A program made the position numbers and the translations under genes. A stretch of 64,000 bases of DNA from Pseudomonas sp. MWU16-30317 (GTDB lineage Bacteria; Pseudomonadota; Gammaproteobacteria; Pseudomonadales; Pseudomonadaceae). The stretch lies in NCBI RefSeq assembly GCF_020515695.1, contig NZ_JAIWJA010000015.1:31100-95099 (forward strand), given 5' to 3'. Of the stretch, positions 36,861-46,203 are shown piece by piece; position 1 is the first letter of the stretch, and every line of letters starts with the position of its first letter. The notes under the pieces are model-generated. The model was given only the letters and a program-made list of their open reading frames with translations, was not told the DNA's origin and did not search any database.

Positions 36861-37811
36861 TTACATCAACACATACAACAACACGATATTGACCACCAGC
36901 ATCGCCAGCGCCGTCGGTACCTGCACCTTGATTACCGCGTACTTGTCCGGCAGCTCCAGCAAGGCCGAGGGCACCAGGTTGTAGTTGGCCGCCATCGGCG
37001 TCATCAACGTGCCGCAGTAACCGGAGAACATGCCGATCGCCGCCATGACCGCCGGGTTGGCATGGAACACCCCCACCAGCACCGGTACACCGATGCCACC
37101 GGTCATCACCGGGAACGCCGCAAAGCCGTTACCCAGCGCCATGGTGAACAGCGCCATGCCGAGCACATAGACCATCACCGCAACCAGTCGGTAATCCAGA
37201 TTGATGTAAGAGGTCGCCAGATGGGCCACCGCCTTGCCGACCCCGGCGTCATTGAACATCAATCCGAGCATCGCCAGCATCTGCGGCAGCACCAGTGCCC
37301 AGCCCAGCGCCTCGATCAGGCGGCGCGACTCGCGCATCGACTGAATCGGCGTGTCGCGGGTCAGCCAGCAGGCCAGCACCAGCGCGATCAGACTGCCGAC
37401 ACCCAAGGCCACGAACGTGCTGTTGGCCGGATCGAGCAGGAACAGATCGCCGATCTTGAACGACTTCAAGCCCATCGCCACGATCACCGTGATCAGCGGA
37501 ATTGCCAGGGCCGGGATGAACAACTTGCTGCCCAGACGCTTGACGCTGGCCAGGCGGCGCTCGCCATCGAGTTCACGATGGCTGCCGATACCGACGCCCC
37601 CCATGCCCGCCAACAGCGCCATGGCCAGCACACCTATGCCTACCACTACTGGCGGCAAGCGTTCCCCTACCAGAAAGGCAATGGCGAACAAGCCCCAGAA
37701 CAACCCGGTAGTCCAGCGTTTGGGATGGGCGCGATCGGCGAGGATCATCACGGTGGCGATTGCCAGCATCACCCCGGCCAGCCAATACAGGTACTGAATG
37801 GAAATGATCAT
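36861..37811 (-). CDS. DUF979 membrane protein
   Basis: A 316-residue integral membrane protein with about 9-10 hydrophobic helices, matching DUF979. It overlaps the DUF969 gene by ATGA, the usual paired arrangement of these two families. Such pairs often lie beside 5-oxoprolinase genes, as here, and the two proteins look like halves of one transporter. A role in 5-oxoproline uptake is inference from context. It ends with strongly hydrophobic LAMLVVNIVLLYVLM. Confidence 0.85.
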   Translation of the reverse strand: MIISIQYLYWLAGVMLAIATVMILADRAHPKRWTTGLFWGLFAIAFLVGERLPPVVVGIGVLAMALLAGMGGVGIGSHRELDGERRLASVKRLGSKLFIPALAIPLITVIVAMGLKSFKIGDLFLLDPANSTFVALGVGSLIALVLACWLTRDTPIQSMRESRRLIEALGWALVLPQMLAMLGLMFNDAGVGKAVAHLATSYINLDYRLVAVMVYVLGMALFTMALGNGFAAFPVMTGGIGVPVLVGVFHANPAVMAAIGMFSGYCGTLMTPMAANYNLVPSALLELPDKYAVIKVQVPTALAMLVVNIVLLYVLM

Positions 37812-38542
37812 TTGGCGGCGACCTCGGCACGGGCAGCGGCAGGAGCAGGCACCGGTTCGGCCTGCTGCTGGGTGAGATAACGATCCAGGCGATAGAGCCT
37901 GAAGCTGTGGATAAAGAACACGCTGATGGCCGTGGGGATACCCCAGAAGGCGATGGCCAGCGGTTCGACGTCGATACCCGCGCCCAGCAAAAAGGTGTGC
38001 ATCAGCGCAATCGCACCGAAGGCCACGAAAATGTCTTCACCGAAAAACAACCCGACGTTGTCCGTGGCCGCGCAAAACGCCAACAAGCGTTGGCGCACCG
38101 CCGGTTTCAGTGGGCCATGACGGCTGACCGCTGCCCCTTCGGCCATGGGCGCCAGCAACGGGCGGACCATCTGCGGATGGCCGCCGAGGCTGGTCAGGCC
38201 CAAAGCCGCAGTGGTTTCGCGCACGAACAGATAGGCGATCAGCAAGCGCCCGGCCGTGGCGCTGCGAAAGCGCGAAATGAATTGCTGGGCATGCACCCGC
38301 AAGCCATGGCGCTCCAGCAGGCCGATGACGGCCAGCGGCAAGAGAATGATCAGCGCCAGGGTGCGGGTCTTGATGAAGCCGGTGCCGATGGTCGCCAGGA
38401 TGGTCTCCAGCGGCATGCTTGCCGCGAAGCCGGTGACCACCGCAGCGGCGGCCACCACCAGCATCGGATTGAACCGCAGCACGAAGCCCACGACGATAAC
38501 CAGCACCCCCAGTAGCGGCCACAGGTTGATTGCAGTTTGCAT
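37808..38542 (-). CDS. DUF969 membrane protein
   Basis: A 244-residue membrane protein with about 6 helices, matching DUF969. It begins MQTAINLWPLLGVLVIVVGF, has the loop ERHGLRVHAQQFI and RPLLAPMAEGAA, and ends in a basic/Ala-rich cytoplasmic tail. It overlaps the DUF979 gene by 4 nt and lies 95 bp after the OprD porin gene on the same strand. Probably the partner subunit of a secondary transporter for a pathway substrate, perhaps 5-oxoproline. Confidence 0.85.
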   Translation of the reverse strand: MQTAINLWPLLGVLVIVVGFVLRFNPMLVVAAAAVVTGFAASMPLETILATIGTGFIKTRTLALIILLPLAVIGLLERHGLRVHAQQFISRFRSATAGRLLIAYLFVRETTAALGLTSLGGHPQMVRPLLAPMAEGAAVSRHGPLKPAVRQRLLAFCAATDNVGLFFGEDIFVAFGAIALMHTFLLGAGIDVEPLAIAFWGIPTAISVFFIHSFRLYRLDRYLTQQQAEPVPAPAAARAEVAAK

Positions 38543-38637
38543 AGTAATGATCTCGTTGCAGGGTGAACGGAAGTCTCACCAGCGGTAGCAGGGATCGGGC
38601 CATGCGACCCGAACTCAGATGCGGGCAAGCCGCACGG

Positions 38638-39864
38638 TTACCAGAGGGCCAGGGTGTAGCTGAGGATCAGGCGGTTCTCGTCCAGGTCGTTGCCGAAGTT
38701 GGAGCGCACCGTGGCGTTACGCCATTTGATCCCGACGTTCTTCAGTGGCCCGCTCTGCACCACGTAGGCGATGTCCATGTTGCGCTCCCACTCCTTGCCC
38801 TCGCCGCCGCTGGCGCGTTCGACGTTGTCGCCGTTGACGTAGCGGGTCATGAAGGTCAGGCCGGGAATGCCCATCTGGGTGAAATCATAGTCGTAGCGCA
38901 CTTGCCAGGAGCGCTCGTGAATGTTGGCGAAGTCGCCGATCTGGATGAAGTTGACCAGATAAGGATCGCTGCCGGTCATGTAGGGAAACGGGCTTTCGCC
39001 GTTCATCTTCTGAAAGCCGGCAGCGAAAGCCTGGCTGCCGATCTTGTAGGTGAACAAGCCACCCAGCGCCTGGTTGTCGAGGTGCGCGAAGGTGCCGTCA
39101 TCGTGGCTGGTGGAAAAACGCAGGTCGGACTTGAGGCTCTGGCCATTGCCCAACGCCAGGGTGTGAACCAGGCCGCCATAGTACTGCTGATAGATGTTTT
39201 CGAGCTTGGCGTAGCGGGCGCTGAGGGTCAGGTTGGGCGTGGCCCGGTAGTCACCGCCACCAAAGCTGAAATCGTTGCTGACGCCACCGATGCGGTTGGC
39301 ACTCATGTCGGTGAAATCGGTGGAGCTGTTGGCCTTGATGCGGTCGATATGGCCGCCGATGAGGCTGAAGTTGGCCAGGTCCTGAGAAGTCACCAGCGCG
39401 CCGCGAAACGTCTGCGGGACCAGGCGCGTGTCGTTGGAAGACACCACCGGATCGCGGAAGAACAATGTGCCGACCTTGAATTCGGTCTTGGAAATCTTCG
39501 CTTTGGCGGTCAGGCCGAGCTTGCCGTATTGATCCTGCGAGCCACCGTGCTGATCCGCCGGCAGCAAGCCAGTACCGGCATGGCTGTCACTGGAGTCGAG
39601 CTTGTAGCCGACCATGCCCAGCGCATCGACGCCGAAGCCGACGACGCCCGGGGTGTAGCCCGATTGCAGGTGAACGATAAAGCCCTGAGCCCATTCATCG
39701 GCCTTGTCGCGGGCGCCGCTCTGGCGAAAGTCGCGGTTGAAGTAAACGTTGCGTAGTTCCACATCCCCTTTGCTGTCGGCGAAAAAATCCGCTTGAGCCA
39801 TGCTGCACAGCGTCAGGCCGGCACCGCCGAGGGCAGCCAGGCGCATCGATTTACCAAGGTTCAT
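38638..39864 (-). CDS. OprD-family outer-membrane porin
   Basis: A 408-residue substrate-specific porin with an 18-strand beta-barrel. The signal peptide runs to AQA (about residue 25), then DFFADSKGDVELRNVYFNRDF, which is the hallmark OprD start. A C-terminal aromatic residue (LALW) suits recognition by the Bam machinery. The start at 39864 is chosen for the signal peptide; five extra codons upstream are open. First gene of the minus operon oprD-DUF969-DUF979, divergent from lysR. It likely lets 5-oxoproline or a related carboxylate into the periplasm. Confidence 0.92.
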   Translation of the reverse strand: MNLGKSMRLAALGGAGLTLCSMAQADFFADSKGDVELRNVYFNRDFRQSGARDKADEWAQGFIVHLQSGYTPGVVGFGVDALGMVGYKLDSSDSHAGTGLLPADQHGGSQDQYGKLGLTAKAKISKTEFKVGTLFFRDPVVSSNDTRLVPQTFRGALVTSQDLANFSLIGGHIDRIKANSSTDFTDMSANRIGGVSNDFSFGGGDYRATPNLTLSARYAKLENIYQQYYGGLVHTLALGNGQSLKSDLRFSTSHDDGTFAHLDNQALGGLFTYKIGSQAFAAGFQKMNGESPFPYMTGSDPYLVNFIQIGDFANIHERSWQVRYDYDFTQMGIPGLTFMTRYVNGDNVERASGGEGKEWERNMDIAYVVQSGPLKNVGIKWRNATVRSNFGNDLDENRLILSYTLALW

Positions 39865-40165
39865 GCAATCCATCTCCACAGGGAGCGCGCAGCGGCGTGG
39901 CCGGCTGTTGGCAGTGCGCGATTGTTTTTATAACCGCTGCTCGCTGGCATCGGCCGTGAAGGTTTGACGGCCCGGGCGGGCGGCGACCTTTCTCTGGGGC
40001 GCATTGTTCGAACGCTTTGCGCCAAGCGTCCAACGCGAAAAACCGTGGCTGGCCGATAAGTTTTTTTTGCCGGGCAGTGGCATGCAACCTGCTGTACACG
40101 GGCTCATCATTTTTACCTTCGGCACCGCACGAAGGCGAAATGGCAGGCTTCAGGAATCGCCGAAA
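39865..40165. promoter_or_regulatory. Divergent region oprD / lysR with inverted repeat
   Basis: 301 bp. CCTTCG (40116-40121) and CGAAGG (40130-40135) form a perfect inverted repeat with an 8-nt spacer, 30 bp upstream of lysR. This is a possible LysR box, since LysR proteins usually bind imperfect dyads near their own start. The rest shows nothing distinct. Confidence 0.4.
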
Positions 40166-41059
40166 ATGAACATCAAGTTTCTCGAAACATTCGTCTGGGT
40201 CGCCCGCTTGAAGAGCTTTCGGCTCACCGCCGAAAAACTCTTCACCACCCAGGCATCCATCTCCAGCCGCGTCGCGGCGCTGGAAGACGAGCTGGGTGCG
40301 CGGTTGTTTCTGCGAGACTCCAAAGGCGTGGCCCTGACCGCCGAGGGCCAGCGCGTGCTCGAATACGCCGAGCACATGATCGACACCCTGGACAGCCTCA
40401 AGGCCGCCATCAAGGACCCTAACCAGACACGCGGGCGCATCCGCATCGGCGCCATGGATACGGTGATACACACTTGGTTGAGTGCCTTGGTAACACGCCT
40501 GACTGCGGCCTACCCAGCACTGGAGATCGAGATCACCGCCGACACCGCGCGCAACCTGTGCGAGCAGCTGGAAAAAGGCTATCAGGACATTATTTTCCAG
40601 ACCGACATGGTGCGCCTCGACACCGTACGCAACGCCCTGCTCGACCGTTTCCCCATGCACTGGGTAGTGGCTCGCGGTTCATCCTATGATCGTCAATACA
40701 CCTCCTTGAACGATCTGGCCGCCGAACGCCTGGTGACGTTCTCGCGCAACTCGCGCCCGCATCAGGACCTGCTCAATCTCCTGCACAGCAGCGATGTGCT
40801 GAGCACGCGCATCAACTGCGTGAACTCGGCGTCGGCGATCACCCGCTTGATTCGCGACGGCTTCGGCATCGGGGTATTGCCGCTCAAGCTGGTGCAGGCG
40901 GAGGTAGCCAACGGCAATCTCATGGCGCTCGAAGGCGTGGCCAGCCTGCCTGACATGGACATCGTCGCGACCTGGCGGACGGGTTCGGGGATCGCGCTGG
41001 TGGAGGATATTGTCGAAATCGCTCAGGAGGTTTCGCGCACTTATATAGGGCGCGATTGA
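40166..41059 (+). CDS. LysR-family regulator of the 5-oxoproline region
   Basis: A 297-residue LysR-type regulator. The helix-turn-helix occupies residues 1-60 (MNIKFLETFVWVARLKSF ... EKLFTTQASISSRVAALEDELG), followed by the two-lobed periplasmic-binding-like effector domain from about 90. The ATG at 40166 gives the standard N-terminus; the upstream open frame is discounted. It sits between the oprD-DUF969-DUF979 operon and pxpABC, so it probably controls one or both. Inducer is likely 5-oxoproline, by inference. Confidence 0.9.
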   Translation: MNIKFLETFVWVARLKSFRLTAEKLFTTQASISSRVAALEDELGARLFLRDSKGVALTAEGQRVLEYAEHMIDTLDSLKAAIKDPNQTRGRIRIGAMDTVIHTWLSALVTRLTAAYPALEIEITADTARNLCEQLEKGYQDIIFQTDMVRLDTVRNALLDRFPMHWVVARGSSYDRQYTSLNDLAAERLVTFSRNSRPHQDLLNLLHSSDVLSTRINCVNSASAITRLIRDGFGIGVLPLKLVQAEVANGNLMALEGVASLPDMDIVATWRTGSGIALVEDIVEIAQEVSRTYIGRD

Positions 41060-41250
41060 GTGAGTGCACCAATACTAAGCCTATAGGGGCGGTATTGCGA
41101 CGAGCCTCCTCGCCGGTCGCCTCACCACAACCTTCAACCGATCAGCTTTTCTTATGCACAGGCCCCAGCTTTTATTCATTGACCGGCTGTACCCCTGCGG
41201 AAAACACTCGCTACATACTTTGAAAGAATTCCCTGCATGAGGACCGCCGC

Positions 41251-42000
41251 ATGAGCCAAATCCTACTCAACTGCGACATGGGCGAAAGCTACGGCGCCTG
41301 GACCATGGGTCTGGACGCCGAAGTCATGCCCCTGGTCGATTGCGCCAACATCGCCTGCGGCTTTCATGCCGGCGATCCCGGGACCTTGCGCAAGACCGTG
41401 GCCATGGCCCTGGAGCACGATGTGCGTATCGGCGCACACCCGGCCTACCCGGACCTGCTCGGCTTCGGCCGCCGCTCCATGGCCTGCTCGGCGCAGGAAA
41501 TCGCCGACCTGCTGCACTATCAGATCGGCGCCTTGCAGGGCATTTGCACTGCCCAGGGCGGCCGCGTGCAGTACGTCAAACCCCACGGCGCGCTGTACAA
41601 CGACATGATGGCCAATCCGATGGTACTGCGCGCCGTGGTCACCGCCATCGCCCACTACGACGAGCAACTGCCGCTGATGCTGATGTCCACCGCCGACAAT
41701 AGCGCCGCTGAGGCGATCGCCGCCGAAACCGGCGTGCAGTTGTGGTTCGAGACCTTCGCCGACCGTGCCTACGATCGCGCCGGCCACTTGGTCTCGCGGC
41801 GTTTGCCAGGCGCAGTGCATCATGATGCCAGCGTCATCGTCGAGCAGGCCAAGACCCTGGCCGGTCAGCAACCGCTGCTGGCCAACGACGGCAGCGTCCT
41901 GCAGCTGCGCACCGACACCCTCTGCGTGCATGGCGACAACCCGGAGTCGGTCGCCGCGGTCCAGCGTATCCGCGAAGCCCTGGGACCTCGCGCCTCATGA
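41251..42000 (+). CDS. pxpA: 5-oxoprolinase subunit A (LamB/YcsF family)
   Basis: PxpA, 249 residues, one of three subunits of the prokaryotic ATP-dependent 5-oxoprolinase, which opens L-5-oxoproline to L-glutamate. It shows the family signature NCDMGESYGAW at residues 7-17, NIACGFHAGDP at about 35 and HPAYPD near 64. A GAGGA ribosome site lies 8 nt before the ATG. It is first in pxpABC and overlaps pxpB by ATGA. Confidence 0.95.
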   Translation: MSQILLNCDMGESYGAWTMGLDAEVMPLVDCANIACGFHAGDPGTLRKTVAMALEHDVRIGAHPAYPDLLGFGRRSMACSAQEIADLLHYQIGALQGICTAQGGRVQYVKPHGALYNDMMANPMVLRAVVTAIAHYDEQLPLMLMSTADNSAAEAIAAETGVQLWFETFADRAYDRAGHLVSRRLPGAVHHDASVIVEQAKTLAGQQPLLANDGSVLQLRTDTLCVHGDNPESVAAVQRIREALGPRAS

Positions 42001-42728
42001 CGCGTTTTACCTATGCCCGCACGCGCGCCGGCCAGCTGGAAACCGTCGCGGTGGACTGCGTGATGATCCGCCTGTTCGAGCGCATCGAAGAAGACAACGT
42101 GCCCTGGCTGCTGGCGGCCGCTGCAAGGTTGCGCGCGGCATTCGGTGAACGCCTGATCGACCTGGTGCCCTCCTATACCACCCTGATGCTGCACTACGAC
42201 CTGCAGCAACTGGCGCCCCGCGACGCTGCCGCGCTGATCATCGACGCCCTCGCCGACCTGACCCCGGACAGCCAGATCGCCGGCCAATGCCATGAATTGC
42301 CGGTGTGGTACGACCCTAGCGTCGGCCCCGAGCTGCAACGCCTGGCCAGCGCCGGCGCGTTCGGGATCGATGAAGTGATCCGCCGCCATTGCGCCAAGGC
42401 CTATCAAGTCTTCGCCCTGGGCTTCACCCCCGGTTTCGCCTTCATGGGCCTGGTCGAACCCGCGCTGGCCACGCCCCGGCTCAGTACCCCGCGGCAAAAA
42501 ATCATGGCGGGCAGCGTCGGCATCGGCGAGCGTCAGACCGCCATCTACCCCTCGATATCCCCGGGCGGCTGGAACATCCTCGGGCGCTGCCCGACGCCGC
42601 TGTTCGACCGCGAGCGCGAAGGCTTCGCCCTCATGCAACCGGGCGACACCGTGCGCTTCGTGGCCATCGACAAGGCCGAATTCATTCATTTGGGCGGCGA
42701 CGACACGCCGCAGGAGAGCGCGGCATGA
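41997..42728 (+). CDS. pxpB: 5-oxoprolinase subunit B (KipI-like)
   Basis: PxpB, 243 residues, carboxyltransferase domain 1 family (KipI/Ahs1). Typical pieces are FTPGFAFMG near 145, TPRQKIMAGSVGIGERQTAIYP and the GGWNILGRCPTPLF segment. It forms the carboxyl-transfer-like core with PxpC. It is coupled by 4-nt overlaps to pxpA and pxpC. Confidence 0.95.
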   Translation: MTRFTYARTRAGQLETVAVDCVMIRLFERIEEDNVPWLLAAAARLRAAFGERLIDLVPSYTTLMLHYDLQQLAPRDAAALIIDALADLTPDSQIAGQCHELPVWYDPSVGPELQRLASAGAFGIDEVIRRHCAKAYQVFALGFTPGFAFMGLVEPALATPRLSTPRQKIMAGSVGIGERQTAIYPSISPGGWNILGRCPTPLFDREREGFALMQPGDTVRFVAIDKAEFIHLGGDDTPQESAA

Positions 42729-43663
42729 GCGGTTTGCAGATCGAGAAAAGCACACCCCTGTGCCTGTTGCAGGACGGCGGACGCTTCGGCGCGCGCCACC
42801 TGGGCGTGACTCAGGGCGGCGCGGCCGACTGGGTGTCGATGTCCTGGGCCAACTGGCTGCTGGGCAACAGCGTGGACGCGGCCGTGGTGGAAATCGCCCT
42901 CGGTGGCTTCAGCGTGGTGAGCCAGGGCGATTGCGTGCTGGCACTGGCAGGTGCCGACCTCGGCGCGCATATCGAGGGTCGACCACTGCTGCCGTGGCGG
43001 GCGTTTACCGTGCGCAAGGGCGAACGCCTGAGCTTCAACGGCGCGCAGGGTAATAGCGACTCCCCGAGCGGTGTACGTGCCTACCTGGCAGCGCCGGGCG
43101 GTTTCGCGGCGGACAGCGTGCTGGGCAGTCGCTCGACCGTGGCACGCGATGCCATGGGTGGATTGCGCGGGCAGGGCCAGGCGTTGGCCAATGGTGAAGT
43201 CTTGAACGCCGCAGGCCTATCGGCGGTTACCACTCGGGAACTGCCAGCAGCGCTTGTCCCTCGGTTTACCTCCCGCCCCGTGCTGGACGTGGTGATCGGC
43301 GCACAGATGGCCGCGTTCAGTGGCCAGAGCCTGTTCGATGCGTTCAACAGCGACTGGCAGGTCGATGCCCGCGCCGACCGCATGGGCGTTCGCTTGCTGG
43401 GGCCGGTGCTGGAGTATCAGGGTGCACCGATGATCTCCGAAGGTATCTCGCTGGGTTCGATCCAGGTGCCGCCGGATGGCCAGCCGATCGTGCTGGGCAA
43501 CGACCGCCAGACGATCGGAGGCTATCCGCGGCTGGGGGCGTTGACCCCGCTGGCCAGTGCACGGCTGGCGCAGTGCATGCCCGGGGAAAGCCTGCGGTTC
43601 AGGCCGAACGTGGCGGATTCGGCGCGAGCGGAGCAGGTGCGGTTCATGGCCCGGTTTGGGTGA
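42725..43663 (+). CDS. pxpC: 5-oxoprolinase subunit C (KipA-like)
   Basis: PxpC, 312 residues, biotin-dependent carboxylase-like domain (AHS2/KipA). It starts at the ATG overlapping the pxpB stop; earlier in-frame codons inside pxpB are a shadow. Visible are LQDGGRFGARHLGV near the N-terminus, GAPMISEGISLGSIQVP and NDRQTIGGYPRLG near the C-terminus. Last gene of pxpABC, converging on the GGDEF-EAL gene only 14 bp away with no visible terminator. Confidence 0.95.
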   Translation: MSGLQIEKSTPLCLLQDGGRFGARHLGVTQGGAADWVSMSWANWLLGNSVDAAVVEIALGGFSVVSQGDCVLALAGADLGAHIEGRPLLPWRAFTVRKGERLSFNGAQGNSDSPSGVRAYLAAPGGFAADSVLGSRSTVARDAMGGLRGQGQALANGEVLNAAGLSAVTTRELPAALVPRFTSRPVLDVVIGAQMAAFSGQSLFDAFNSDWQVDARADRMGVRLLGPVLEYQGAPMISEGISLGSIQVPPDGQPIVLGNDRQTIGGYPRLGALTPLASARLAQCMPGESLRFRPNVADSARAEQVRFMARFG

Positions 43664-43677
43664 CTCGGGCAAAAGGC

Positions 43678-45945
43678 TCAAGCCTGGTCATTGGCAGCCG
43701 ACAGTGCCGGCCAGGCTCTCAGGATTGTGGTCATTTCCTGCGCATCCACCGGGGGGCTGAGCAGATAGCCTTGAACGAATGGACACGCCATTTCCCTCAA
43801 GTGCTGAAGCTGTGCCAGGGTTTCAACGCCTTCGGCGGTAATACCTATCTTCAGCGTTCTGCCCAGCGACAGAATGCTTTTGACAATCGCGTCGGAGCGT
43901 TCAAACAACATCATTCTGGAAACGAATGAACGATCGATCTTTATCGCATCGATGGGATAGCGATCAATGAATCCGAGCGAACTGTAGCCGGTGCCAAAGT
44001 CGTCAAGCGCCACTCGAATCCCAAGCCCTCGCAGCGACTCCAGCACTTTCGCAATCTTCTCGGGTTCATGGATGAATACCGACTCGGTGATCTCTATCTG
44101 CAGTTCTCTGGCGTCAACGCCTGTTTCCTCAAGGATTGCAGCTATCTGGGCGACGTAGCCCGGACGACTCAGCTCGGTACCCGATACGTTCACATTCAAA
44201 TGCAGTGCCAGTGCGCTGAATTCGGCCTTCCATCGCTGGAGCTCCGAACAGGCCCGATGCATGACCCACCCCCCCAGGTCATGAATCACGCCAATCTCTT
44301 CCGCCACACCAATGAACATATCGGGCGGAATATGGCCCAGCTCAGGATGTAACCATCTCACCAACGCTTCGACCCCGCGAATCTCTCCCGTGGTGACGTC
44401 ATAGATAGGTTGATAGGCAACGGAAAATTGATCCTTGGCGATGGCCTGTCTGAGCGCGTTCTGAAGGAACAGCGCATCGACTGCCGCCTTGCGCATGGAG
44501 GCGTCGAAGATAGCCCAACGTCCCCGACCCTCTTTTTTGGCGGCGTACATGGCGACATCTGCATCTCTGAGCAGGTCTTCCGGTGAGGAATGACTGCAAT
44601 CAGCAGACACGATACCCAGGCTGCATGAGGTGAAGATGTTTTGCCCATCGATGACGACGGGCATCGCCATTTCTTTCACTATTCGCTGCGCCAGTTCGAC
44701 GGCTGCTCCCGATTGCTCCTCGCCCATGAGGAGAATGGCGAACTCATCTCCGCCAACGCGGGCAAATACATGCCCGTCCCTGACACAGGCTTCGAGTCTA
44801 CGCGCTACCTGCGAAAGGAGGAGATCCCCAGCACGGTGCCCCAGGCTGTCGTTGACGAACTTGAAGCGATCCAGATCCAGAAACAATACGGTGGCAGGCG
44901 CAGCCTGGGCGTGACCGGCCTGGTTGAACAGACCCAATAGCCGGTTCATGAGGTATGCGCGGTTATGCAGCGACGTCAATCCATCATGGAACGCCGCGTA
45001 GGACAGCTCCTGCTCTATGCGCTCTCTTTCGAGCAGGCGGGTCTCCAACGCCGCCTTCGCTTCCCTGTCGGCCTGGGCCTGGCGCTGCAGTAGCTCGGCG
45101 TCCTTGCGTTCACTGATGTCTCGTTGAACAGAGACCCAATGGGTAAACCAACCTCGCTCATTCGCCACTGGCACGATGCTCAGTTGCACCCAGAATCTGC
45201 TGCCATCGCTTCGGGCGTTGATCAGTTCGACTTCGATGGGTTCCCACTTCAACAGCGATGCGCGGACCAAATCCAAGGTGTCGCGACAAGTTTCGTCGCA
45301 ATGCAGAATCCGGGGCGTCTTGCCCAAGACTTCGGCCAGGCTAAATCCAGTGGTGGAAAGAAACGCCGGATTGCAGTAGACGATTCTCGGCCCCGGGGTA
45401 TCGATAGGCTCCGCTTGAGTGATGAGGATCGCATCCTTTGCATTCACCACCACAGACTCGAGCAATCTGAGACGCTCGATCGAGGGCTTGTCCTTCGCTG
45501 CCACGCCACCGATGCCGGCCTGCAGTATCTCGCTGGCAATGGCTGCATGGGTCTGCAACGCATAGGTTTGCGCAGCGCTCAGACGCTGCTGCGCAACATT
45601 ACTGGAGACGAACAGAACGCCAATCAGCTCCAGCGCCTTGCCACGCAGCGCTACCGCAACGATGAAATCCTGGCCTGCGTTGTGGAAATCGTGAAGCGGC
45701 GCCGGCAGACTCGCGCCCATCACCTCATTGACCATGAGCAGGTCGCGATCAGCCAAGGATGACTTCAGCCAGGCCTCGGTCGACGGCTCGAAAACCAATG
45801 GATGGTCTACCTCGAATCGGGAAATGACTTCCCAACCAAAAGCACCGGTGGCGATGAAGCCGCAGGCACACTCTGCAGAGTGCGCGGCGGCCTGAACAAC
45901 TTTGTCTAGAGCAGTGTGATGAAGATCGCTGGAAGCGTTAACCAT
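43678..45945 (-). CDS. GAF-PAS-GGDEF-EAL cyclic-di-GMP enzyme
   Basis: A soluble 755-residue signalling protein. An N-terminal GAF-like domain (about 10-155) is followed by a PAS domain with PAC (about 165-290; IVYCNPAFLSTTGFSLAEVLGK), a short coiled coil, a GGDEF domain with intact GGDEF at 398-402 and an EAL domain with EAL at 526-528 plus DDFGTGYSSLG. Both catalytic sites look intact. The ATG at 45945 has AGGTGG 5-6 nt upstream and is preferred to one seven codons earlier. There are no membrane helices, so it senses a cytoplasmic or diffusible signal. Confidence 0.92.
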   Translation of the reverse strand: MVNASSDLHHTALDKVVQAAAHSAECACGFIATGAFGWEVISRFEVDHPLVFEPSTEAWLKSSLADRDLLMVNEVMGASLPAPLHDFHNAGQDFIVAVALRGKALELIGVLFVSSNVAQQRLSAAQTYALQTHAAIASEILQAGIGGVAAKDKPSIERLRLLESVVVNAKDAILITQAEPIDTPGPRIVYCNPAFLSTTGFSLAEVLGKTPRILHCDETCRDTLDLVRASLLKWEPIEVELINARSDGSRFWVQLSIVPVANERGWFTHWVSVQRDISERKDAELLQRQAQADREAKAALETRLLERERIEQELSYAAFHDGLTSLHNRAYLMNRLLGLFNQAGHAQAAPATVLFLDLDRFKFVNDSLGHRAGDLLLSQVARRLEACVRDGHVFARVGGDEFAILLMGEEQSGAAVELAQRIVKEMAMPVVIDGQNIFTSCSLGIVSADCSHSSPEDLLRDADVAMYAAKKEGRGRWAIFDASMRKAAVDALFLQNALRQAIAKDQFSVAYQPIYDVTTGEIRGVEALVRWLHPELGHIPPDMFIGVAEEIGVIHDLGGWVMHRACSELQRWKAEFSALALHLNVNVSGTELSRPGYVAQIAAILEETGVDARELQIEITESVFIHEPEKIAKVLESLRGLGIRVALDDFGTGYSSLGFIDRYPIDAIKIDRSFVSRMMLFERSDAIVKSILSLGRTLKIGITAEGVETLAQLQHLREMACPFVQGYLLSPPVDAQEMTTILRAWPALSAANDQA

Positions 45946-46203
45946 TTTGCCCACCTGATGCAGCATAGCCCGGCGGAGGCCGTAAAATTTTTTTCAAGAT
46001 ATCACTTTGACATCATTGCCGAACGATTAATACCAGCCGACCTCATCTCGCTGGTCGGATATACGTCCCTGCCGCAACGGTGGATCACCCATCCTCGCGC
46101 CCGTCTGCTCAAATCCTGTCAGCGCCCCAGGCCAGGCAACTGCCTGTATACCCACCCATCCGCTATGCTAGCCCCCACAATACCGCTAAAAACCAGGCGC
46201 CCC
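45946..46203. promoter_or_regulatory. Divergent region GGDEF-EAL / cytochrome b561
   Basis: About 258 bp holding promoters for two divergent genes. It is locally AT-rich at 45985-46040. I see no clear operator or hairpin. Confidence 0.3.
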
